Under the pieces are notes generated by a model. That model saw only the letters and a list, made by a program, of their open reading frames with translations, made no database searches and was not told where the DNA came from. Shown piece after piece: positions 34,221-42,400 of a stretch of DNA of 64,000 bases. Source of the stretch: Spirochaetaceae bacterium (lineage in GTDB: Bacteria; Myxococcota_A; UBA9160; UBA4427); contig JACKFD010000001.1 of the NCBI GenBank assembly GCA_020632655.1, forward strand, positions 372,001-436,000. Reading direction: 5' to 3'. The translations under genes were made by a program, and so were the position numbers. Positions within the stretch are counted from its first letter, which is position 1; each line of letters starts with the position of its first letter.

Positions 34221-34988
34221 TTATTCGGGGTTCGGGACCTCGCGGGCGAGGACGCCCTTCGGATCGATCTTCTCGCGGATGAGAGCGAGCTCGGCGGCCG
34301 TGGGCCCGCGCGTCTCGGGCACGTTGCCCTCGATCACGAGCTCGAAGCCCGTATTCGCGACGACCTCGTCGACCGTGACGCCCGGATGGACCGAGCGCAG
34401 GCGCATGCGATGGTCCGGCGTCTCGAAGTCGTAGACGGCCAGGTTCGAGATCACGAGCCGGATCTCGTGGTGGCGGCTCGTGGCGGGGCCGAGCTTCGCG
34501 GCGCGGTCGTATCCGACGCCCGACACGACGTCCACCTCGGGCACGAAGACCTTCGCGGTCTGGCTGGCGACCCAGTAGCTCGTCGTGTGCGAGATCGTGT
34601 TGCCCGGCGCGCCGCGCATGCCGAGCAGCTGGGCCTTCGGCTTCGCGTGCTCGCCGATGCAGGCGAAGTTCTGGTTGCCGTAACGGTCGATCTGGCTCGC
34701 GGCCATGATCACGTGGCGATGGCCGTTCCAGACGTGGTCGAAGACCGTGCGGAAGGGCAGCCACGCCTCGACGACGGCCTCCGGGGCGGGGCCGGACACG
34801 GGCGCCGGCATGTCGACGACCGTGCAGACGCCGTCGGTCATCAGCAGCTCGGGCTCGAAGGTCGCCTTGGCGAGCCGGGCGCCGATCGCGGGCGCCGTGC
34901 CGAAGCAGCTCGCCAGCGTCTCGCCGTCGCCGCGAAAGGCGTCGGCGCAGGCGACCGCGCAGATCTCTCCTCGGGTGGCCTGGGTCAT
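34221..34988 (-). CDS. ipdB: IpdB, CoA-transferase-like steroid ring C hydrolase, beta subunit
   Basis: A 255-residue class I CoA-transferase-fold subunit. Recognisable parts are EICAVACADAFRGDGET, SQIDRYGNQNFACIG, GMRGAPGNTISHTTSYWV and VDVVSGVGYDRA. These match the IpdB pattern (Rv3552: CAVACAE, NQ-DRYGNQN, GVRGSPGNTINHATSYW). IpdAB is not a transferase but hydrolyses ring C of the intermediate COCHEA-CoA. Canonical class I transferases have a catalytic Glu in a S-ENG motif in the beta subunit, not seen here in that form. It overlaps the end of ipdA by 4 bp (ATGA at 34985-34988), so the two subunits are translationally coupled. Confidence 0.92.
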   Translation of the reverse strand: MTQATRGEICAVACADAFRGDGETLASCFGTAPAIGARLAKATFEPELLMTDGVCTVVDMPAPVSGPAPEAVVEAWLPFRTVFDHVWNGHRHVIMAASQIDRYGNQNFACIGEHAKPKAQLLGMRGAPGNTISHTTSYWVASQTAKVFVPEVDVVSGVGYDRAAKLGPATSRHHEIRLVISNLAVYDFETPDHRMRLRSVHPGVTVDEVVANTGFELVIEGNVPETRGPTAAELALIREKIDPKGVLAREVPNPE

Positions 34989-35833
34989 CGCTTGCCTACC
35001 GCCTTCTGGTATTCGGCCTCGCTCTCGAGGTCGAGGTACTTCTTCTTGAACGCCTGCCAGGCGTCCTCGTCCTTGGCCGTCGCGGCGTATTCCTTCTGGA
35101 AGGCCTCGTCGCGGTCGTAGTCCGGCGGGCACTCCGTGAAGTGGGCGCCGCCGGGCGCCTCGATCACGCCGTCGACCATCGTGCGATTGATGACCCGCGT
35201 CTGCAGCGGCCCTTCGTTCGCCATGTCCGCCGTGCCGACGATCTTCTCGACGCTCATGAAGCGGCGCTTCGCCGCGCGACAGAACATGTCGTCGAAGTAG
35301 GGGTCGGGGCCGAGGTACTGGCCGTTGCCCCGGACGTCGCCGCGGTTCATGTGGATGAAGGCGACGTCGAGCTCGAGGGCCGGCATCGCGACGAGCTCCT
35401 CGCCGTCCGCGTAGGGCGACTTCACGAGCTTGATGTCGGGATTGATCGCCAGCACGTCCGAGCCGAGACCCGCGCGCGTCGGCAGGAAGGGCAGGCGATG
35501 GGAGGCCGCGAGCAGGCCCCACTGGAGCATCCCCTCGTCGAGCTCGGCGGCCTGGATCGAGCCGGCCTGACGCGCCTTGCGGAAATGCGGCTCGAGGGGG
35601 ATCGAGTCGAGGGAGACGAAGCCGTAGACGAGGCGCTTGATCTTGCCTGCATTGCAGAGCAGGCCCACGTCCGGTCCGCCATAGGTCACGACCGTGAGGT
35701 CCTTGACCGGCGAGCGCAGGATCTCGCGCACGATCGACATCGGCTTGCGTCGCGAGCCCCAGCCCCCGATCCCGATCGTCATGCCATCCCGGAGCTCGGC
35801 GACCGCGTCGCGCTCCGTCGTCCGCTTGTCCAT
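34985..35833 (-). CDS. ipdA: IpdA, CoA-transferase-like steroid ring C hydrolase, alpha subunit
   Basis: A 282-residue alpha subunit. The N-terminal region has GMTIGIGGWGSRRKPMSIV, then LTVVTYGGPDVGLLCNAGKI and LVYGFVSLDSIPLEP, followed by DEGMLQWGLLAA and LPFLPTRAGLGSDVL. Each of these blocks is, from memory, nearly invariant in IpdA (Rv3551). With IpdB it opens the last steroid ring to a linear CoA thioester. It is the first gene of the long minus-strand run. Operator site D and a promoter-like element lie about 220 bp upstream, leaving a long untranslated leader. The ATG at 35833 follows GAACGAGGAGACGC. Confidence 0.93.
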   Translation of the reverse strand: MDKRTTERDAVAELRDGMTIGIGGWGSRRKPMSIVREILRSPVKDLTVVTYGGPDVGLLCNAGKIKRLVYGFVSLDSIPLEPHFRKARQAGSIQAAELDEGMLQWGLLAASHRLPFLPTRAGLGSDVLAINPDIKLVKSPYADGEELVAMPALELDVAFIHMNRGDVRGNGQYLGPDPYFDDMFCRAAKRRFMSVEKIVGTADMANEGPLQTRVINRTMVDGVIEAPGGAHFTECPPDYDRDEAFQKEYAATAKDEDAWQAFKKKYLDLESEAEYQKAVGKR

Positions 35834-36051
35834 GCGTCTCCTCGTTCGATCCCGACGGCGACCCGCAGGTCCGCCACGATCCTCCGTCGGGGAGGTGGGG
35901 CCGGGTCCGGCGTCCGCAGAGTTTGCGCCTTTTCACCCTTCGCGGCTCGGCTGCGTGGCGAGGGGGCACCTCGGTGGACGCGGCTGGCCCCGCGGGCGAC
36001 CCGATCTCGGTGGGTCCGGGACGCTCGGCCCGCCCGGGGCGAGCTAGGAGA

Positions 36052-36080
36052 ATCATAACGATACGTTCCGTATCTCTCTA
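36052..36080 (-). promoter_or_regulatory. Promoter with TetR-type operator, site D, of the ipdA operon
   Basis: On the minus strand the dyad GAGATACggaacGTATCGT spans 36076-36058. It is flanked by TATGAT (36057-36052; 5 of 6 to the -10 consensus) and TAGAGA (36080-36075; 4 of 6 to the -35 consensus), 17 bp apart. The dyad therefore fills the promoter spacer exactly, which would block RNA polymerase when bound. The run CGTTATGATTC is almost the same as CGTTATCATTC at site B on the P450 side. The remaining bases of the 328-bp gap between ipdA and the cyclase gene (35834-36161) show no gene. Confidence 0.68.
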
Positions 36081-36161
36081 CCCCTTCGATCGCGAAGGGC
36101 GCGTCGCCGAGGCCCCCGGTTGGCCACGGGGAGCGGGCGGTCCGGTCCCGGTCCCGCTCGC

Positions 36162-37109
36162 CTAGAGCAGGGCGATCGGGTTGATCGGCGAGCCCGTGCC
36201 CCCATCGAGCACGAGGGGTGCGGCGCAGAAGAGGAACTCCGATCGGTCGAGGGCCCGACAGGCCGCGGCGAGCTCGCGCAGGTCGGCGTTGTCGAGCAGA
36301 GGCATGCCCATCACGGGGATCACGATGCAGTGCACGTGGACCGGCGTGTCGATGTCGAGCGGATTCGGGATGCCCTGGTCCTCGGTCGGGGCGTCGAGCA
36401 TGTCCCAGCAGAGCATCGCCGCGCGGGTGTCGAAGAGGAACTCGCAGACCGACGCGTGCACGCCGGCCGGGACCGAGTGGCCCGTCCAGTCGGGGTGCGC
36501 GGCGAGCCACTCGTCGCGACCGCTGCGCAGGCAGACGATGTCGCCGGCGGCGGGCTCGAAGCCGGCCTGGCGCGCGGCGTCTTCGAGGTCCCAGCCGTGA
36601 ACGGGGGCGCCGGCGTCGACGTACGCCGTGCCGCGCAGGCGCGGGATGTCGTAGAGCACGCCGCGGCCGACGATGCCCTCGCGCAGGCGCTGGATGCCGA
36701 GCGCCGTGCCTTCGGGCATCGCCAGGGCCGGCGTGCGGGCGCCGATCGGCCGATCGTTGAAGTAGCGGCCGCCTGCGCCGGGGATGTGCGAGAGCGCATC
36801 GATGTGGGTCTGTGCGAAGCCGTGGAAGAAGAGGCCGAGGAAGTCGGCGAGCCCGGTGGCGGCGCCGACGCTCGCCATGTGCTGGGCGGGATGGGGATTG
36901 AGCGGGGACGGGCGGGTGTCGATCGGACGCGCGAGGGAGATCGTCCGCCCTTCGCGGACGAGGGCTGCGGCCCGCCGGCGCTCCGCCGCGCCGAGATGAT
37001 TCAGCGTGCCGAGCTCGTCCTCCGCGCCCCAGCGGCCCCAATTCGAGAGACGTTCCCGATAGGCGAGGTACTCCTCGGGCGAAGGCGGCGTCCGGTCGGC
37101 CAGGCTCAT
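36162..37109 (-). CDS. Cyclase-family metal-dependent hydrolase
   Basis: A 315-residue protein of the cyclase family (kynurenine formamidase-like fold). The metal motif HIDALSH occurs near residue 105 and is the expected H-x-D-x-x-x-H site; other family parts are WGRWGAEDELGTLNHL near the N terminus and AGDIVCLRSGR. Relatives hydrolyse amides, lactones or isatin-like rings. A cyclic-ketone or lactone substrate would fit next to ring-opening genes, but this is a guess. Its ATG at 37109 overlaps the stop of the M23 gene by 4 bp, so it is co-translated with that gene rather than with ipdA. It ends before operator D. Confidence 0.85.
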   Translation of the reverse strand: MSLADRTPPSPEEYLAYRERLSNWGRWGAEDELGTLNHLGAAERRRAAALVREGRTISLARPIDTRPSPLNPHPAQHMASVGAATGLADFLGLFFHGFAQTHIDALSHIPGAGGRYFNDRPIGARTPALAMPEGTALGIQRLREGIVGRGVLYDIPRLRGTAYVDAGAPVHGWDLEDAARQAGFEPAAGDIVCLRSGRDEWLAAHPDWTGHSVPAGVHASVCEFLFDTRAAMLCWDMLDAPTEDQGIPNPLDIDTPVHVHCIVIPVMGMPLLDNADLRELAAACRALDRSEFLFCAAPLVLDGGTGSPINPIALL

Positions 37110-38029
37110 CTCGGCTCCTTCTCGGCGACGGCTCCGGCGCCGTCGGCCAGCCAGAGCTCGGGATCCAGGTTGCGGTCGCGCCACTTGAGCCGCCAGCACA
37201 GATGCGGCCCCGTCGAGCGACCGCGCGAGCCGACGGCCCCGATCGTCTGGCCCCGCCGCACGCGCGAGCCCGCCTCGACGTCGATCCGGCTCACGTGCAG
37301 GTACTTCGAGAGGAAGCCCTGACCGTGGTCGAGCACGATCATCGCCCCCTCGAAGTAGAGATCCGAGTCGGCGAGCGCCACCACCCCGTCCGCCGGAGCC
37401 ACGATCGGCGTCCCGACCGGCGCCGCCAGGTCGACGCCGTAATGGGGTCTTGCCGGGACACCGTTGAGGATGCGCTGGGCGCCGAAGGGCGAGGTCCGAC
37501 GCGCCGCGAGGGGTCGTGCGAAGCGATCGCGGAAGGCGTGCAGCGCCGCGCGCGAGCGGTCCCCGCGCTCCTTGCGCGCGGTCGAGGCCTCGATCCGGGC
37601 GAGCTGCTCCTTCGTGAACTGGTCGACCTGCGACGGCGGTAGCCCGTCGATCCGGGAGACGTCGAAGCGGCGGGGCGTGATCGGGAGGCGCCCCGTGAAG
37701 ACGCGGCCGTCGGGCACCACGAGCCGGATGGATTCCTCGGCCGGCGCATCGCGATCGAAGCCGAGCACGAACTCCCCGGTCTCGTCGGCACGGGTCTCGG
37801 CCTCGCCGATCGTGATCCGCGCGTCGGGCTCCGCGAGACAGACGGCCATGCCGCCCTGCGCGAAGCGGCCTTCGCAGCGCATCGGCAGCGCCGCCGTCGC
37901 GTCGCGCACCTCGAATCGCGGGCGCTCCTCGGCCCCGGCGCGAAGGGCCCCGGCTGCGAACGATCCGACTGCCCAGGGCAGAGCCGCCAGGAGGGCGAGC
38001 GCCGCGCGTCGAGGGCGGCGGGGACCCAT
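37106..38029 (-). CDS. M23 family (LytM) peptidase with HLC motif
   Basis: A 307-residue exported protein. A signal peptide (about residues 1-37, hydrophobic ALALLAALPWAVGSFAAGA) precedes a charged middle part and a C-terminal M23 domain from about residue 185. The first zinc ligands are in HYGVDLAAPVGTP and a conserved His in KYLHVSR. The final H-x-H motif, usually GPHLHFE, is GPHLCWR here, so the last zinc-ligand His is Cys. The family cuts or senses peptidoglycan cross-links in the periplasm. The Cys may still bind metal, or the protein may be a non-enzymatic activator. The ATG at 38029 starts the signal peptide. It lies 19 bp after purB. Confidence 0.88.
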   Translation of the reverse strand: MGPRRPRRAALALLAALPWAVGSFAAGALRAGAEERPRFEVRDATAALPMRCEGRFAQGGMAVCLAEPDARITIGEAETRADETGEFVLGFDRDAPAEESIRLVVPDGRVFTGRLPITPRRFDVSRIDGLPPSQVDQFTKEQLARIEASTARKERGDRSRAALHAFRDRFARPLAARRTSPFGAQRILNGVPARPHYGVDLAAPVGTPIVAPADGVVALADSDLYFEGAMIVLDHGQGFLSKYLHVSRIDVEAGSRVRRGQTIGAVGSRGRSTGPHLCWRLKWRDRNLDPELWLADGAGAVAEKEPR

Positions 38030-38048
38030 GCGGTCGACGGCTCGCCGC

Positions 38049-39437
38049 CTAACCGCGCGCAAAGCGCCTCGCCAGCTCCGCCGCCAGACCCACGTAGCGC
38101 GACGGCGTGAGGGCCAGCAGGGCCTCACGGGCCTCTTCGGGGATCTCGAGTCCCGAGACGAACCCGGCCAGCGAGGCGGCGTCGATCTCGCGGCCCCGGG
38201 TCAGCGCCTTGAGCTTCTCGTAGGGCTCCTCGATCCCGTGTCGGCGCATCACGGTCTGCACGGCCTCGGCCAGCACGGCGGGGCTGGCGTCGAGATCCGC
38301 GGCGATGCGAGCGGGGTCGACGGCGAGCTTGCCGAGGCCGCGCTGGATCGAGCGGATCGCCAGCACCGCGTGACCGAGACCGACGCCCACGTTGCGGAGC
38401 GCCGTCGAGTCCGAGAGGTCGCGCTGCCAGCGCGAGACCGGGAGCTTCTCGGCCAGGTGCCCGAGCACGGCGTTCGCGAGGCCGAGGTTGCCCTCGGCAT
38501 TCTCGAAGTCGATGGGGTTGACCTTGTGGGGCATGGTCGAGGAGCCGACCTCGCCCTCGACCGCGCGCTGCTTGAAGTAGCCGATCGAGATGTAGGCCCA
38601 GACGTCCCGCGCGAAGTCGAGCAGGATCGTGTCGACGCGCATCAGCGCGTGGAAGAGCTCCGCGATCCAATCGTGGGGCTCGATCTGGGTCGTCATCGGA
38701 TTCCACGCGAGACCGAGCGACTCGACGAAGGCGTGCGTGAACGCCTCCCAGTCGACCTCGGGATACGCGACGACGTGCGCCGCGTAGCTGCCGACCGCGC
38801 CGTTGGCCTTGCCGAGGATCGGGACGCCGGCGAGGACCTCGCGCTGTCGCACGAGTCGCGCGCCGACGTTGGCGATCTCCTTGCCGAGGGTCGTCGGCGT
38901 CGCCGGCTGGCCATGGGTGCGCGAGAGCATCGGCTGGTCGGCGTTCTCGCCCGCGAGGCGTCGGAGCGAGGCGATCAGCCCGTCGATCTCCGGCAGCAGC
39001 ACCTGCTCCCGGGCCTCGGCCAGCATCAGTGCGTAGGCGAGGTTGTTGATGTCCTCGGAGGTGCACGCGAAGTGCACGAACTCGAGGGCGCGGGCGAGCT
39101 CGGGATCCGCGCCGAGACGCTGCTTGATCCAGTACTCGACGGCCTTCACGTCGTGGTTCGTCGTGCGTTCGATCGCCCGGATGGCGGCGGCGTCCTTGGG
39201 CGAGAAGTCGGCGAGCAGGGCGGTGAGATGCGCCCGCGCGCTCGCGGAGAAGGGCTCGACCTCCGGGATGCCGGGCGCGTCCGAGAGCGCCTCGAGCCAG
39301 CGCAGCTCGACCCGCACGCGCTGGCGGATCAGACCGAACTCGCTGGTCAGCGGCCGCAGGTCGTCGAGCTTCGTCGCATAACGACCGTCGAGGGGCGAGA
39401 GGGCAAGGAGCGAGGCGTGCTCGGATTCGGTCGTCAT
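38049..39437 (-). CDS. purB: Adenylosuccinate lyase
   Basis: A 462-residue fumarase-superfamily lyase, close to the length of the Escherichia coli enzyme (456). It removes fumarate from SAICAR and from adenylosuccinate in purine synthesis. The N terminus ALSPLDGRYATK and the signature loop GSSTMPHKVNPIDFENAEGN are diagnostic, along with FVHFACTSEDINN and the His of SRTHGQPATPT. The ATG at 39437 is used; purL ends only 10 bp upstream, so the two purine genes are co-transcribed. The M23 gene follows 19 bp downstream. Confidence 0.97.
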   Translation of the reverse strand: MTTESEHASLLALSPLDGRYATKLDDLRPLTSEFGLIRQRVRVELRWLEALSDAPGIPEVEPFSASARAHLTALLADFSPKDAAAIRAIERTTNHDVKAVEYWIKQRLGADPELARALEFVHFACTSEDINNLAYALMLAEAREQVLLPEIDGLIASLRRLAGENADQPMLSRTHGQPATPTTLGKEIANVGARLVRQREVLAGVPILGKANGAVGSYAAHVVAYPEVDWEAFTHAFVESLGLAWNPMTTQIEPHDWIAELFHALMRVDTILLDFARDVWAYISIGYFKQRAVEGEVGSSTMPHKVNPIDFENAEGNLGLANAVLGHLAEKLPVSRWQRDLSDSTALRNVGVGLGHAVLAIRSIQRGLGKLAVDPARIAADLDASPAVLAEAVQTVMRRHGIEEPYEKLKALTRGREIDAASLAGFVSGLEIPEEAREALLALTPSRYVGLAAELARRFARG

Positions 39438-39447
39438 CGGGTCTCCG

Positions 39448-42400
39448 TCAGACCCCGGCGAGCCAGGCGCGGGCGTTGCGGAAGAGGCGGATCCAGGGGG
39501 CGTCCTCCCCCCACTCGGGCGGATGCCAGGAGTGCTGCACGGTCCGGAAGACGCGTTCGGGGTGCGGCATCATGATCGTGATGCGGCCGTCGGGCGTCGT
39601 CAGGCCCGTCAGGCCGTCGGGCGAGCCGTTCGGATTCGCGGGGTAGCGACTCGCGACGTCGCCGTGGCCGTCGACGAAGCGCAGCGCGACGAGCCCGGCC
39701 CGCTCCGCGCGCGTTCGCGCCTCGGCGCTCGCGAAGGCGACGCGTCCCTCGCCGTGGGCGACGGCGATCGGCAGTCGGGCGCCCTCCATCCCGGCCAGCA
39801 GGATCGAGGGGCTCCGCTCCACCCGCACGAGCGAGAGCCGCGCCTCGAACTGCTCCGACCGGTTGCGCAGGAAGCGCGGCCAGTCTTCGGCGCCGGGAAT
39901 CAGCTCCGAAAGGTGCGAGAGCATCTGGCAGCCGTTGCAGACGCCGAGCGCGAAGCGGCGGGAATCCGTGAAGAAGCTCGCGAACTGATCGCGCAGCCGA
40001 TCGTGGAAGAGGATCGACTTCGCCCAGCCGCCACCGGCGCCGAGCACGTCGCCGTAGGAGAAGCCACCGCAGGCGACGAGGCCCTGGAAGGCGTCGAGCG
40101 TGCGCGTCCCCGACATCAGATCGCTCATGTGCACGTCGACCGCGTCGAAGCCGGCGCGATCGAACGCCGCGGCCATCTCGACCTGACCGTTCACTCCCTG
40201 CTCGCGCAGGATCGCGATCATGGGCCGTGCGCCGCCCGCGGCCGGCGCGCGGCCGGGCGGCTCGAGGTCGAAGGGCACGAGGGCGGAGAGGCCCGGTGCA
40301 TGCGGGTCGCAGCGCGCATCCTGCTCCTCGTCGGCGCAGTCCGGGTCGTCGCGCAGCCGCTGCAGACGCCAGGTCGCGTCGCTCCAATCGCGACGGAGCG
40401 CCGTGCGCGTCGTGTCGAGGACGACGCTCGCGCCCTCCCGGAGCACGATGCGGTCGTCGTCTCGTAGACCGCCCAGGCGATGCAACGCGTCGCCCAGACC
40501 GGCGGTGGTGAAGGCGCGGGTCACCCGGCCGAGGTCGGTCTCGCGGATCTGCACGACGGCGCCGAGCTCCTCCGCGAAGAGCTTGCCGAGCGTCGAGCCA
40601 GGCAGGTCCTCGAGGTCGATGTCGAGGCCGGTCCCGCCGGCGAAGGCCATCTCGGTGAGGGTCACGAGGAGGCCGCCGTCGGAGCGGTCGTGATAGGCGA
40701 GCAGGAGTCCATCCCGCAGCAGGGCCTGGATCGTCTCGAAGAAGGCCCGCAGCCGGGCGGGATCGTCGAGGTCCGGGGGCTCGTCGCCGATCGCTGCGTG
40801 GACCTGGGCGAGCGCGGAGCCACCGAGACGATTGCGACCGAGGCCGAGGTCGACGAGCAGCAGCACGGACCCGGGCTCGCGGAGGAGCTCGGGCGTCCGC
40901 GCGAGGCGGACGTCGTCGACCGGCGCGAAGGCCGAGACGATCAGAGAGAGCGGGGCGGTCACCGCGCGCTCCTCGCCGTCCTCGTCCCAGACCGTGCGCA
41001 TCGACATCGAGTCCTTGCCGACGGGGATCGCGATGCCGAGCGCCGGGCAGAGCTCGAGGCCCACCGTCTCGACCGCGTCGTAGAGCCGTGCGTCCTCCCC
41101 CGGATGGCCGGCCGGCGCCATCCAGTTCGCCGAGAGTCGGACGTGACCGAGGGCGGGGACGGGCGCCGACGCGAGATTCGTGATCGCCTCTCCGATCGCC
41201 ATGCGTGCCGCCGCGCGGGCGTCGAGCAGCGCGAGCGGGGTGCGCTCGCCGATCGCCATCGCCTCGCCGGCCCGCGTGCGGTAGCCGCTCGCCGTGATCG
41301 CCGCGTCGGCGACCGGCACCTGCCAGGGGCCGACCATCTGATCGCGCGCGACCAGCCCCGTCACGGTCCGGTCCCCGATCGAGATCAGGAAGGTCTTGTC
41401 GCCCACGGTCGGCAGCTGCAGCACGCGGCGTGTCGCCTCGGCCGGATCGAGCGCCGACTCGTCGAAGGGCTCCCGCGGCTTCTCGACGCGCTTCACGTCG
41501 CGCTGCATGCGCGGCGGCTTGCCCAGGATGACGGACAGGGGCACGTCGATCGGATGGCGCCCACGCTCGGCGAAGTGCGGATCCTCGACGACGAGTTCGC
41601 GCGCCGCGGTCGCCTCGCCGACCACGGCGAAGGGACAGCGCTCGCGTCGGCACAGGGCCTCGAAGGCGGCCAGCCCCTCGGCCGAGACGGTCAGGACATA
41701 ACGTTCCTGCGCCTCGTTGCACCAGATCTCGAGAGGAGACATGCCGGGCTCGGCGTTCGGGATGGCGCGCAGGTCGATGCGACCGCCGCGCTCGCTCTGG
41801 TCGAGGATCTCGGGGATCGCGTTCGAGAGGCCGCCGGCGCCGACGTCGTGGATCGAGAGGATCGGGTTGGCGTGGCCGAGGGCGGCGCAGCGGTCGATCA
41901 CCTCCTGACAGCGGCGTTCGATCTCGGGATTGCCGCGCTGGACCGAGGCGAAGTCGAGGCTCTCGGCGCTCTCGCCCGTCGCCATCGACGACGCCGCGCC
42001 GCCGCCGAGCCCGATCAGCATCGCCGGCCCACCGAGCACGACGACCTTCGCGCCCACGTCGGTCGTGCCCTTCTCGACGTGCATCGGTCGCACGTTGCCC
42101 ATCCCGCCCGCCAGCATGATCGGCTTGTGGTAGCCGCGCACCTCGGGGCCCTCGGCGCCGAGGATCTCCTGGCAGTAGGTGCGGAAGTAGCCGGCGAGGT
42201 TCGGGCGCCCGAACTCGTTGTTGAAGGCGGCGCCGCCGATCGGGCCCTCGAGCATGATCTCGAGGGCCGAGGCGATGCGATCCGGCTTGCCCGGGTCGAG
42301 CTCCCAGGGCTTGACGGCGCCCGGGATCAGCAGGTTCGAGACGGAGAAGCCCGTGAGGCCCGCCTTGGGCTTGCCCCCGCGCCCCGTGGCGCCCTCGTCG

